A stretch of 64,000 nucleotides of DNA from Cohnella candidum (lineage in GTDB: Bacteria; Bacillota; Bacilli; Paenibacillales; Paenibacillaceae), in assembly GCF_003713065.1 (NCBI RefSeq), contig NZ_CP033433.1, forward strand, positions 3,969,001-4,033,000, in the 5' to 3' direction. Shown piece after piece: positions 9,295 through 17,227 of the stretch (positions are counted from its first letter, which is position 1; each line of letters starts with the position of its first letter). The translations under genes were made by a program, and so were the position numbers. Under the pieces are notes generated by a model. That model ran no database searches. It worked only from the letters and a program-made list of their open reading frames with translations, and was not told the origin of the DNA.

Positions 9295-9684
9295 ATGACG
9301 ATCGAAAAACAGAGGAAAAAGGAACTGTCCAACGCTTTCGCGCAATCTTTTCGCCCGATGGGCATTTTTCAAATCCGCAATCTCGAAAACGGCAAAATTT
9401 TCGTGGGGAGCGCAATGGATTTGAACGGCATGCGGAACCGCGTGACGTTCATGGGCGGGCTGGAGCCGCCCTTCCATGAGCTTAAGGAAGATTGGCGGAA
9501 ATACGGCGGCGGGCGTTTCGTCTTTGAGGTGCTGGATGAGCTGAAGCCGCTGGAAGATGCGCAGCCCACTCCGGAAGAGCTGGCCAAGTGCCGCAAGGAG
9601 CTGGAGGGACTGTTGGAGCTGTGGCTGGAGAAGCTGCAGCCTTATGGGGATCAAGGTTATAACAAACAGAAAACGAAGTCCTGA
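9295..9684 (+). CDS. GIY-YIG domain protein
   Basis: Small protein of 129 residues with a GIY-YIG nuclease-like core at about residues 20-95. MGIFQIRN stands for the GIY strand and GKIFVGSA for the YIG strand, and a conserved Arg (NRVTF) and Glu (FEVLDE) follow. The first motif has GIF rather than GIY. The size fits stand-alone members, which need not be nucleases. It shares an operon with the DUF2087 regulator and ends at a strong terminator. A pairing of these two families is known in Bacilli, but its role is not established. Confidence 0.75.
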   Translation: MTIEKQRKKELSNAFAQSFRPMGIFQIRNLENGKIFVGSAMDLNGMRNRVTFMGGLEPPFHELKEDWRKYGGGRFVFEVLDELKPLEDAQPTPEELAKCRKELEGLLELWLEKLQPYGDQGYNKQKTKS

Positions 9685-9692
9685 ACGCGTCG

Positions 9693-9720
9693 AACCCGGC
9701 CCCTACGGCCGGGTTTTGTT
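9693..9720 (+). terminator. Terminator of the DUF2087/GIY-YIG operon
   Basis: Perfect stem AACCCGGCC / GGCCGGGTT with loop CCTAC, followed by TTTTGTT. Confidence 0.85.
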
Positions 9721-9812
9721 CCGTTTTTGCGAGGCTCGGGTCACCCGCCCAAGTCCCCGCCTCCGCTCCTGCATATGATGTTTCAGCCTATGATGAAGGA
9801 GCGAGTGCGAAT

Positions 9813-10193
9813 ATGGGATTTTTTCCGGGTGGAGGGTTCCCGGGAGGGGGAGCCACTGGAGGAGTCTTTCCTGGGGGAGGCTTCCCGGGCGGCGGATTCC
9901 CGGGCGGCGGATTCCCGGGTGGAGGTTTTCCGGGTGGACAGATGCAAGGGCCGACGGCGCCTCCGCCCCAGTTTGTCCCGCAGATGTCCGCCCAGCCTTT
10001 TGCGGTTGACCCCGGCGGCATCCGCCGGTGCCTGTATCGGAACACATACGTATGGCTGGTCAACGGCCAGCAATTCTGGTTCTTCCCGACCTTCGTCGGG
10101 CCGAATTCGGTCGCCGGGTACCGTTGGTTCGGCTTCCGATGGTCGTATTTCGGAATCGATTTGCGGATCATCCGATCTTTTACCTGTTTCTAA
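9813..10193 (+). CDS. Glycine-rich FPGGG-repeat protein
   Basis: Protein of 126 residues. Residues 4-43 consist of about eight FPGGG-type pentapeptide repeats, encoded by near-identical 15-bp DNA repeats. The C-terminal half is a compact, aromatic-rich domain (RCLYRNTYVWLVNGQQFWFF, then VGPNSVAGYRWFGFRW and FGIDLRIIRSFTC) seen in small Bacilli proteins of unknown role, some possibly spore-associated. No signal peptide. The ATG follows an AAGGAG site. A length polymorphism in the repeat would be expected between strains. Confidence 0.75.
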   Translation: MGFFPGGGFPGGGATGGVFPGGGFPGGGFPGGGFPGGGFPGGQMQGPTAPPPQFVPQMSAQPFAVDPGGIRRCLYRNTYVWLVNGQQFWFFPTFVGPNSVAGYRWFGFRWSYFGIDLRIIRSFTCF

Positions 10194-10220
10194 ACGGACC
10201 CCGGCGGTCTTCCCTCGGCC

Positions 10221-10248
10221 AAAAAGAGCCTCGCAGCAGGCTCTTTTC
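10221..10248. terminator. Bidirectional terminator
   Basis: Stem GAGCCT / AGGCTC flanked by five A on the left and TTTT on the right. It serves the glycine-rich gene (plus strand) and probably the convergent AlkD-like gene. Confidence 0.75.
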
Positions 10249-10286
10249 TCCTGTGCGGGGCCGACTTTAAGTCAAGTGGCCAGCAC

Positions 10287-11000
10287 TCAACAAATGCACG
10301 TTTCCTTCTTCTTGCCCGTGCGGCCCATTTCCTCGACTTTGCGGATGTAGTCCGCCGCCGGCGGCACTTTGCAAGCCGTCTGCCCGACATTCACGTCCAC
10401 TTTTCCGATCCGCTCCGCCGCCTCCATTGCATCCACGAACAACGCCGGCACATACGAACCGACGGCAATCACGAAGCTGTTCATGTTGTATCGCACCCGG
10501 CTCCGTTCCTGATGAATCGTCTCTTCCGCCCGCTTTAGCAAACCCCGGAGTTCGTCCAAGTCCAGCAACTCGTTCGGCGTGATTGACAGGTAGTTCGCGT
10601 AAGTGCTCCATCCCGCCGTGGCGACCATCTCATCCGGCGATTCGATCCACTCCCGCGCCAGTTCCAGCGCGTACGGACTTTCCGCCGCGATCCAGGCGAC
10701 CGTGTACTCGGCGATCATGTACCAGCCCGCGGACCGCGCCCATTCCTGAAGCATCTCCTTGGTCGCGGTTTTCGGATTCACCGTCAAGCCGGCCAGGTAC
10801 ATCGCGTCGCTGTTGCCGGTCGCGTACAAGTCCCGCGCCAGCTGCTGGTCTTTCTTCACGTCCTTCACCAGCTTCTTCAGATCCCCGACTTTCACGCCGA
10901 AGACGGAGCCATGCGCCCCGTGGTTCCGAAAAGTCCTTTTCGTCTGCTCCGAACCCATACTTTCGAGTTTATCCATGACCTCTTGAAGTGCCGTCGTCAT
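10287..11000 (-). CDS. DNA alkylation repair protein, AlkD family
   Basis: HEAT-like repeat protein of 237 residues resembling AlkD-family DNA glycosylases, which remove positively charged 3- and 7-alkylpurines. Conserved features include the N-terminal GVKVGDLKKL, repeated helical pairs, a central WxxxxSxxMVATAGWSTYANY-like segment and NSFVIAVGSYVPAL near residue 175. This is the subclass with a short Cys-containing tail (KKETCIC). It ends with a Cys pair of unknown use. It is a single gene; the divergent regulator upstream is transcribed in the same direction from its own promoter. Confidence 0.85.
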   Translation of the reverse strand: MTTALQEVMDKLESMGSEQTKRTFRNHGAHGSVFGVKVGDLKKLVKDVKKDQQLARDLYATGNSDAMYLAGLTVNPKTATKEMLQEWARSAGWYMIAEYTVAWIAAESPYALELAREWIESPDEMVATAGWSTYANYLSITPNELLDLDELRGLLKRAEETIHQERSRVRYNMNSFVIAVGSYVPALFVDAMEAAERIGKVDVNVGQTACKVPPAADYIRKVEEMGRTGKKKETCIC

Positions 11001-11030
11001 GTCGCACCTCCGTTTTCGGTTGTGCCGGGA

Positions 11031-11978
11031 TTAAGGAAGGAGCCACTGCTCCAGTTCCTTGTTCAACTTGGCGATGCCTTCGCGGCGAAGGGCGTAAGTA
11101 GACGCGGAATCACATACGACGTTGGTGCGAATCAAGCCGGCCGACCGCAGGATGAGCATGTGCTCGTATACCGTGCTTTTGGCGAGACCGATATGTTTGG
11201 CCACCTCCGTGTAGCTGCGGGGTCCGTTTCGGAGAAAGCGCAGGATTTTGAGCCGGTTCACGTCCGACAAGCCTTTAGCCGCTTCTCTCAGCAAGGCGGA
11301 AGGCTCGTTCTCGTCATTCTGGCCGGCTGCATCGAACGCATAATGGCACCAGGTCAAGCTGTCGAAAAGGAAAATCCAGTTCAGCGGCCTGGCGTGGTAT
11401 TGCGGCGTTAGAACCAGCTTCTTCAGATGGGGCTGCGGTTCGAAAACGAGCCCGTTCGTCACTTCCTCTACGAAAGCGTCCTTATCCGTGACCTCCCGCA
11501 ACTGAAGGTTGCGCGCCTCCGTCTCCTTCCGGAGTTCCTCCGATATGCGGGGATCGAGTTGGCGGAAGTAAATTTCATACCAGGCCGACAAATAGTAAAC
11601 GAGCTTATCCCGGAACGTTCCGAGTTCCTCGGGAAACTGCTTCATGTGGGGAGACAGGAATTCGTAGATTTCCCCGGCGCTTCTCTCGCCCAGCCAGTCG
11701 ATGAACGCTTTGGCTTCCGGGGATGGACCGGCTTGGATGAGGAAATGGACAAGCCCCAAACTCTTGGTGAACGTCTCGTCCTCGTCGACCGCGCGCTTGA
11801 AATCACCGGGCAATTGGCGCTCGATCTCCGTTCGCCATTTTTTATCGCGCTCCGAACGCCGGAATACGCTGGGACAAGTGTATGTATAGAAGCTGTTGAT
11901 GAGTTCGTCGGCTTCCCGGTAAACGAATTCCAATTGCATGAGCGTCGCTCCTACATGGAGGTTATTTTCTTCATCCAT
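11031..11978 (-). CDS. ArsR-like winged-helix transcriptional regulator
   Basis: Regulator of 315 residues. The C-terminal part (about 230-310) is a winged helix: LSDVNRLKILRFLRNGPRS, then YTEVAKHIGLAKSTVYEHM as recognition helix and LRSAGLIRT as wing. The long N-terminal region (1-220) is probably a ligand-binding domain that I do not recognise. It is divergent from an MFS exporter across a 145-bp region containing a clear dyad, so it most likely represses the exporter and itself. Confidence 0.82.
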   Translation of the reverse strand: MDEENNLHVGATLMQLEFVYREADELINSFYTYTCPSVFRRSERDKKWRTEIERQLPGDFKRAVDEDETFTKSLGLVHFLIQAGPSPEAKAFIDWLGERSAGEIYEFLSPHMKQFPEELGTFRDKLVYYLSAWYEIYFRQLDPRISEELRKETEARNLQLREVTDKDAFVEEVTNGLVFEPQPHLKKLVLTPQYHARPLNWIFLFDSLTWCHYAFDAAGQNDENEPSALLREAAKGLSDVNRLKILRFLRNGPRSYTEVAKHIGLAKSTVYEHMLILRSAGLIRTNVVCDSASTYALRREGIAKLNKELEQWLLP

Positions 11979-12017
11979 CGTATCGAACGAGGGGGTGCGT
12001 CGTCAATGCGAACCGAA

Positions 12018-12075
12018 ATTATATTTAGTTCGTTTTTTGACGAACTTATTTACATTTCGTTAAATAGGGTATAAT
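12018..12075. promoter_or_regulatory. Divergent promoter region with operator dyad
   Basis: The dyad AGTTCGT-N6-ACGAACT (12027-12046) lies between a minus-strand TATAAT (12018-12023) and a plus-strand TATAAT (12070-12075). It sits within the -35 zone of the minus-strand promoter and 23 bp ahead of the plus-strand -10, so a bound repressor could block both genes. Confidence 0.7.
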
Positions 12076-12123
12076 ATGTTGGCTATCTTACATACTTTTC
12101 CTCCGAGAAAGAAGGAAGCCCTC

Positions 12124-13353
12124 ATGACTTCAATATGGAAAGACCGCATGTTTATCTGGTTCGCCTCGGGCCAGACGCTGGCGCAATTCGGCGCGGCAAT
12201 CGCGATGTTCGCCATCCCCTGGATGCTGCTGCAGAAAACCGGCTCGGCCGCGAGCACCGGTCTTGCGTTCGCCGTCGGGTTCATCCCTTATTTGTCGTTG
12301 TCCCTGCCGGCAGGCGTGTGGGCGGACCGCTTCAGCCGCAGCAAGATGATGATCGCCGCGGATCTCGGCCGGTTGCTTACGATGACCGCGCTGCCGGTCT
12401 CCATCGCGTTGACCGGAGACACGCCGGTCATCCTGCTGTTCGTCGTACAAGCAGTGCTCAGCGCCTTCGCCGCCATATTCGACGCCGCTTACGGCGCCTA
12501 CTTGCCACAGATCGTTCCGGTGGACAAACTGAGCGGCGCCAACAGCGCGCTGCAGAGCGGCAGCTCGCTCAGCCAGGTGCTCGGTCCCGCGCTCGGCGGC
12601 ACCCTGCTCGCCTGGCTGGGAGGGAGCCAAGTGTTGCTGCTCACGACCGTCACTTACTTGATCTCCGTCGCCACGATTCTCAAAGTCCGGAGGACCGAAT
12701 CACCGCAGACGGTGCCCACGACAAAACGCCGACTCCGGAAGGAAATCGGCGAAGGGTTCGCTTACGTATGGAATCATAAGTTGATTCGGACGACCGGCAT
12801 CTTCTCCATGCTCGCCAATCTGGCCATCCCGGCGACGAGCGTGGCGTTACTGTTCAAGTTGCAGAAGGAATTGGTGCTAAACTCGGACGTGACGGGTTGG
12901 ATCATGGCGGGCTGGAGCGCGGGAGCCGTGATCGGCTCGATCGTTTATGGGCAGATCAAGAAGCGTCTCACCATGAAGCAGATACTGGCGGGCGTGCTGC
13001 TGTTCATGCTCGTCCCTCCGCTCGTGCTGACTGCGACGTCGAACCTGATTTTGCTCGTGTCGGCTTTCGCGTTATCCGGTTTGACCGTGTCCGTCTGGAA
13101 CATTACGCTTATCACAATGCGCCAAACGGTGATTCCTCCGGAGATCATGGGCAGGGCGCTGACGAGCATCCGGATCGTGGCCTGGTGCTCGCTGCCCATC
13201 GGCAACGTAATCGGCGGCGGTCTTGCTCAGGGTTACGGCTCCTCTGCCGTGTTCGTCTTCGATGCCTCCGTGCGCCTGTTCATGCTGGTGCTGAGCCTGT
13301 ACCTGTTCCGCCAAATGGGCCAGGCGGCTCCCAGTCTCGCGATAAGTAAATGA
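12124..13353 (+). CDS. MFS exporter, MFS_3 type
   Basis: Twelve-helix major facilitator of 409 residues similar to macrolide-type exporters (MefA-like MFS_3 group). Visible features include GVWADRFSRSKMM after helix 2 (the loop 2-3 signature), a repeat of this loop as YGQIKKRLTMKQIL in the second half and IMGRALTSIR. The ATG follows GAAGGAAG; a longer frame from 12076 lacks this. It is divergent from an ArsR-like regulator, so it is probably drug- or metabolite-inducible. Its 3' end overlaps the first unit of a 52-bp repeat array. Confidence 0.85.
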   Translation: MTSIWKDRMFIWFASGQTLAQFGAAIAMFAIPWMLLQKTGSAASTGLAFAVGFIPYLSLSLPAGVWADRFSRSKMMIAADLGRLLTMTALPVSIALTGDTPVILLFVVQAVLSAFAAIFDAAYGAYLPQIVPVDKLSGANSALQSGSSLSQVLGPALGGTLLAWLGGSQVLLLTTVTYLISVATILKVRRTESPQTVPTTKRRLRKEIGEGFAYVWNHKLIRTTGIFSMLANLAIPATSVALLFKLQKELVLNSDVTGWIMAGWSAGAVIGSIVYGQIKKRLTMKQILAGVLLFMLVPPLVLTATSNLILLVSAFALSGLTVSVWNITLITMRQTVIPPEIMGRALTSIRIVAWCSLPIGNVIGGGLAQGYGSSAVFVFDASVRLFMLVLSLYLFRQMGQAAPSLAISK

Positions 13354-13518
13354 GGACTACTTAACTGGCCGTAGAGCCGACTCGAGACCGCAGATAAGTA
13401 AACGTGCACTACTTATTTGGCACTGGAAAGATTGCGGGATCCGAGTTTAGTAAACATGGTTTACTTATTGGGCGTGGAACCGGCGTGAACCCGGAATTAA
13501 GTAATTGTGCGCTACTTA
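13342..13518. repeat. Tandem 52-bp palindromic repeat array (four units)
   Basis: Four units begin at about 13342, 13394, 13446 and 13497, spaced 52, 52 and 51 bp. Each starts with TAAGTA-(about 9 bp)-TACTTA or a close variant and continues with a GC-rich tail related to TGGCxxTGGAA. The first unit covers the last codons and stop of the MFS gene. The last unit runs into the terminator of the convergent gene. The family is not known to me. Confidence 0.8.
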
Positions 13519-13546
13519 AAAAAGCCGCTCATTACCTGAGCGGCCT
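13517..13546 (-). terminator. Terminator of the secreted-protein gene
   Basis: Minus-strand stem GCCGCTCA / TGAGCGGC followed by six T residues, 20 bp past the stop. Confidence 0.85.
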
Positions 13547-13566
13547 CTTGCCTATAATCGTCACGG

Positions 13567-14151
13567 TTACTTCGTCTTGATATGGATGTCCACTCCGCCG
13601 CGGTTTAGGGTCGAAAGATTCAACGTCTGCGTGAGGATTTTGGAATCCGGCTCCTTCGAGTAAGAAATGGTTACCGGCCCGATCACGTTCGCCTTATAGT
13701 CGCCCGGTGCGACGCGTTTGCCTTTGGCGTCCTTCTGATCCCATTTGAAATCCAGGGTCATGAACTTCTTCCAGGAAGAGAAATCGCCGGCGGCAACGAC
13801 AGGTGTCTTGCCGGTCCAAACGACTTTCTTCGTCTTGGCGTTCGTGATTTGGATCGTGAAGGCAACGGGCGCGCGAAGATACAGAGAACCGTCCTCCATG
13901 CCCTTGAAGTTGAAATGGAAGCCCGCCGGCGTGTTGTCCGAGCCGTATTGCACGTTGAACGGCACTTGCGCGAACGTTCCCCCGCCTCTGGAGTCCGTGA
14001 CGCTCTCGACCCAGCCGGCCGATTGGGCGGATGCGATGACTTTCGTTGCGCCGGTAACTCCCGCTGCCGATGCTCCCATTGGCGAAATCGAAGCGACGGT
14101 CGTGACGGTGAGCGCGGCGGCGCACAACACGCCTAAAGCCAGTTTTCTCAT
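13567..14151 (-). CDS. Secreted protein with BsuPI-like fold (hypothetical)
   Basis: Protein of 194 residues with a clear Sec signal peptide (MRKLALGVLC to about residue 30, ASAAG cleavage region). The mature part is beta-rich. Its end, with WDQKDAKGKRVAPGDYKANV, resembles the closing strands of the BsuPI/FlgD Ig-like fold (GxxVxPGxYxV). I cannot name a function. It is monocistronic, bounded on both sides by unrelated intergenic repeat arrays, and closed by a strong terminator. Confidence 0.7.
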   Translation of the reverse strand: MRKLALGVLCAAALTVTTVASISPMGASAAGVTGATKVIASAQSAGWVESVTDSRGGGTFAQVPFNVQYGSDNTPAGFHFNFKGMEDGSLYLRAPVAFTIQITNAKTKKVVWTGKTPVVAAGDFSSWKKFMTLDFKWDQKDAKGKRVAPGDYKANVIGPVTISYSKEPDSKILTQTLNLSTLNRGGVDIHIKTK

Positions 14152-14226
14152 TTTATATATGCCTCCTCAAGAAGTCTGTCTATTCAGACGACGCTAAGGA
14201 GGCAATGGTTGCGCGGCAGTAGAGGC

Positions 14227-14409
14227 TTACGGAACTGAGAGGCGCTATTCAGCGAAAATAGCTTCTAAAACAAAGCTAACGGAATTCAGCGACGTTATTG
14301 TTCGACGTTTACGAAGAATTGGCCTCAAAGTTGCTGAATAGCGGCGCTGAGTTCCGTTAGCATCTCAAATGGGGTCAAATGCAAGGAATAAGGCCTCTGA
14401 GTTCCGTTG
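14227..14409. repeat. Inverted pair of 50-bp-period repeats (four copies)
   Basis: Four copies of an about 27-bp element of the form TAACGGAACTCAGmGrCGCT followed by ATTCAGC. Two are on the plus strand (cores ACGGAA at 14229 and 14279) and two on the minus strand (cores TTCCGT at 14352 and 14402). Both pairs are 50 bp apart, so the whole is a dyad about 180 bp long between the secreted-protein and rhodanese genes. The sequence between 14152 and 14537 holds no gene that I can see. Confidence 0.8.
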
Positions 14410-14537
14410 CGGTTGTATGAAGATTATCCGAGCACCCGTTTTATCCGCGTCCAATATCCCGCTCTCTCGCTGGAAATGTTTTTCAGCCCCGTGTTATGAT
14501 AGACGGAGCCTTTATCTTGAAGGAGGTAATCGTACAA

Positions 14538-14927
14538 ATGGCCGTCACTTTCAAGCAAATGGTTGGAGAAGCCCGCGAGAACGTTCCCGGAGTCAGCTCC
14601 GCGGAAGCACGGGAGAAAATCAAAGCAAACCCGAACACGCTCGTCATTGACGTGCAGGACGCCGCGGACGCAGGCGCTTGCGGATTGATCCCGAGCAGCA
14701 AGAACATTTCCCTCGGCATGCTGGGCATCCGGGCCGACCTGGAGCTGCCGGAGCACTTCCGCGATCCGGACTTGGCCGACCGCAACCGTCCCGTGCTGGT
14801 GACCTGCGGAGCGGGCGGACAAGCGGCACTCGGCGCCTACCTGCTCAAAAAGATGGGCTTTACGGACGTTGCTTACATAGACGGGGGGACGGCAGCCTGG
14901 AAGGCGGCCGGCTTCGAGGTCGAGTAA
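14538..14927 (+). CDS. Rhodanese-like domain protein
   Basis: Single rhodanese domain of 129 residues, presumably a cytoplasmic sulfurtransferase. The expected substrate-entry segment NTLVIDVQD and the active-site loop VTCGAGGQAA (candidate catalytic Cys) are present. The loop has an unusual Gly-rich form (CGAGGQ rather than CxxGxR), so catalytic activity is probable but unproven. YIDGGTAAWKAAGF closes the domain. The ATG has a strong AAGGAGGT site upstream. It is monocistronic and followed by a terminator. Confidence 0.85.
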   Translation: MAVTFKQMVGEARENVPGVSSAEAREKIKANPNTLVIDVQDAADAGACGLIPSSKNISLGMLGIRADLELPEHFRDPDLADRNRPVLVTCGAGGQAALGAYLLKKMGFTDVAYIDGGTAAWKAAGFEVE

Positions 14928-14951
14928 CGGCCATTCATTTTCCGATGTCAT

Positions 14952-15004
14952 GCGGGGTCGTCTCCCGGGTCCGTTTGGGCCTGGCGGGACGGCCCCGTTT
15001 TTCG
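14952..15004 (+). terminator. Terminator of the rhodanese gene
   Basis: Long GC-rich hairpin with arms CGGGGTCGTC / GGACGGCCCCG and a Gly-rich GC loop, followed by TTTTT. Confidence 0.75.
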
Positions 15005-15140
15005 TCGAATCGCTTGCGACAAGATTCTCCCATGGGATTTTCCCCTTTCTCTATCGCTTTTTGTCCCGCCAAACCCCATAGATTTATGGTACTCCTAATA
15101 GGAGGAAGGCAATCTATTTCGCGGGAGGAAGTCGGTAGAG

Positions 15141-16727
15141 ATGAAGAAAATGAAAGGTTGGTCTGCCTGGGTTCTCGCTTTATGCCTCAGTTTGATTTCC
15201 ATCCCCGCCTACGCGGCGGATTCGGCGCAGGCAAAGGCGCCGGTCATCACGGTCACGGTTGACGGGGTGCCCGTCGTCTTCAGCAAAGCTCCGATCCATC
15301 AAGGCGGCACTGTTCTCGCCGAAGCAGCACCGCTTTTCAAGGCTCTCGGGCTCTCCTATCGCGCGCCTGCTTCCGACGCCGAATCTTTCAGCGTTTCCAA
15401 AGCCAGCTTGTACATCGAAATGACCCCGGGCAGCGAAGTCGCCTACGTCAACCGCGAACCCAAGGAACTCGCGGCGGCCCCCCGCTTCGTGGACGGGACG
15501 CTGTTCGTGCCGCTCCGCTGGGCGGCCGAAACGGCAGGCAAATCCGTCGAATGGGATTCCGCCCATTCATCCATTGCCATCCTGCCTGCTTATAAAGTGA
15601 TCGCTTATTATATTTCCTGGGGCATCTACGACCGGAATTATCAGGTCGCGGATATCGACGCCTCCAATATCACCCACATCAACTACGCGTTCGCGAACAT
15701 CAAAGACGGCGAAATCGTCGTCGGCGATCCGTGGGCGGACACCGACAAGGTGTTTCCCGGCGACTGCGAGAGCGAAGGCTGCAAACATGGCAATTTCAAT
15801 CAGCTGAACCGGTTGAAAACCGTCAATCCCCGCTTGCAAACGCTGATTTCCGTAGGCGGGTGGACGTGGTCGAAATGGTTCTCCGACGTTGCGGTGAGCG
15901 AGGAATCGCGGACCAAGTTCGCGGACAGCGCGGTGAAGTTCGTCCGCGACTGGGGCTTCGACGGCGTCGATCTCGATTGGGAATATCCCGTAGGGGGCGG
16001 CTTGGAAGGCAATATCAATCGCCCGGAAGATAAACAGAACTATACCCTGCTGCTCCGCAAAATTCGCGAGAAGCTGGACGCCGCCGGCCAAGCCGACGGC
16101 AAGCATTATCTGCTCACCATCGCGGCGGGTGCCTCGACGAGCTTCATCGACAACACGGAGCTGGATCAGATCTCCTCGGTCGTCGATTGGATCAACGTCA
16201 TGACCTACGATTACCACGGGGGCTGGGATACCGCCAGCGGCATCAACTCCCCGCTCTACTACGACCCGAAGGATCCTTCGCCCGGATCCGCCAACACCTA
16301 CGTCGCGGGGACCGTTCACAACTTCCTGGACGCGGGAGTACCCGCCGACAAGCTGGTGATGGGTATGCCGTTCTACGGCCGCGGCTGGACGAAGTGCAAG
16401 ACCGACGACAACGGACTCTACCAGGCCTGCGGAGGCGTATCCAAAGGCACTTGGGAAGCCGGCGCCCTGGACATCGCCGATATCGAGGACCATTACGTGA
16501 ACAAGAACGGCTACACGCGTTACTGGAACGACAGCACCAAGACGCCGTGGCTCTTCAACCCGGCAGACGGCACGTTCATCGGTTACGACGACGCCGAATC
16601 GTTCTCCTACAAAACTCGGTTCATCAAAGACACGGGGCTGGCCGGCGCGATGTTCTGGGACATCACGTCCGATAAGAACGGGACCTTGACCGGTCAACTC
16701 GGGAAAGATTTACTGGGCACTCCGTAA
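15141..16727 (+). CDS. GH18 chitinase with copper-amine-oxidase-like N-terminal domain
   Basis: Secreted glycoside hydrolase, 528 residues. A Sec signal peptide ends near residue 25 (PAYAADS). Residues about 35-150 resemble the copper amine oxidase N-terminal-like stalk domain, widespread on Paenibacillaceae exported proteins. Residues 153-525 are a GH18 barrel: YISWGIYDRNYQVADID opens it, SVGGW is the third strand motif and FDGVDLDWEYP (D274, D277, D279, E281) is the catalytic DxxDxDxE with E281 as acid/base. YDYHGGWD and the final MFWDITSD are further GH18 motifs. It should hydrolyse chitin or related GlcNAc polymers outside the cell. RBS GGGAGGAAG precedes the ATG. Confidence 0.93.
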   Translation: MKKMKGWSAWVLALCLSLISIPAYAADSAQAKAPVITVTVDGVPVVFSKAPIHQGGTVLAEAAPLFKALGLSYRAPASDAESFSVSKASLYIEMTPGSEVAYVNREPKELAAAPRFVDGTLFVPLRWAAETAGKSVEWDSAHSSIAILPAYKVIAYYISWGIYDRNYQVADIDASNITHINYAFANIKDGEIVVGDPWADTDKVFPGDCESEGCKHGNFNQLNRLKTVNPRLQTLISVGGWTWSKWFSDVAVSEESRTKFADSAVKFVRDWGFDGVDLDWEYPVGGGLEGNINRPEDKQNYTLLLRKIREKLDAAGQADGKHYLLTIAAGASTSFIDNTELDQISSVVDWINVMTYDYHGGWDTASGINSPLYYDPKDPSPGSANTYVAGTVHNFLDAGVPADKLVMGMPFYGRGWTKCKTDDNGLYQACGGVSKGTWEAGALDIADIEDHYVNKNGYTRYWNDSTKTPWLFNPADGTFIGYDDAESFSYKTRFIKDTGLAGAMFWDITSDKNGTLTGQLGKDLLGTP

Positions 16728-16748
16728 GTAATTGTTCCCTATAAGAAA

Positions 16749-16797
16749 AGGGCCGATCCGCCGATCGACATCTCGATACGGCGGGTCGGCCCCTTTC
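16749..16797 (+). terminator. Terminator of the chitinase gene
   Basis: GC-rich hairpin GGGCCGATCCGCCG / CGGCGGGTCGGCCC followed by CTTTC. Confidence 0.7.
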
Positions 16798-16856
16798 GGT
16801 ACGACTAGGTAATACTAAGGATTATTTCACATTACTTCACTTCGCAAACACTCGTC

Positions 16857-16906
16857 ATACTAAGTAATACTTTGTATTCCTTTGTATTCCTTGGTGTTCC
16901 TTTGAT
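16857..16906. repeat. 10-bp direct repeats just past the parR-like gene
   Basis: TTTGTATTCC (16871-16880) is repeated exactly at 16881-16890, as TTGGTGTTCC at 16891-16900 and partly as TTTGATTC at 16901. TAAGTAATAC precedes it, and a related TAATACTAAG lies at about 16810. The stop of the ParR-like gene is at 16909-16907, overlapping the last unit. Confidence 0.6.
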
Positions 16907-17218
16907 TCAAATCCACGCCTCGATATCTTCTTCGTCCAGCTCTTCGTCGGGAGGGAGATCGGGTTCCTGCTGAGCGTCCGGGGCGGCAGAGGGGAGCTCC
17001 GCCGGCTGTTGCGGAAGCGAACCCTGCAGCAACGTCCGTTCCGCCGGTATGACGGTCTGGAGATTGCGGACGCCGTTGCGCGCGATCTCATTCTCGATCA
17101 GGTAACGAAGCGAATCCATCAGATTCGTCTGGGCGTTGATCCACTGCATGACCCGCGGATCTTCGGTTTTGCGCGTTTTGAGACTGAAATTTTCGCCCGG
17201 CTGCTTGATCTTCTTCAT
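16907..17218 (-). CDS. ParR-like ribbon-helix-helix adaptor protein
   Basis: Protein of 103 residues. The N-terminal segment (about 10-50), FSLKTRKTEDPRVMQWINAQ and then NLMDSLRYLIENEIARNG, reads as a beta strand followed by two helices, the ribbon-helix-helix plan of ParR-type DNA-binding partners. The C-terminal tail is very acidic (DEELDEEDIEAWI), like the region by which ParR proteins contact the ParM filament. It is 9 bp after the actin-like gene in the same operon. The assignment rests on pattern and context; a Pfam/HHpred search would settle it. Confidence 0.55.
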   Translation of the reverse strand: MKKIKQPGENFSLKTRKTEDPRVMQWINAQTNLMDSLRYLIENEIARNGVRNLQTVIPAERTLLQGSLPQQPAELPSAAPDAQQEPDLPPDEELDEEDIEAWI

Positions 17219-17227
17219 GAATGGACG

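Noticed and set aside
13342..13518. CRISPR array
   Set aside because: Units are 51-52 bp end to end with degenerate copies and no constant repeat separated by unique spacers, and no cas genes are near.
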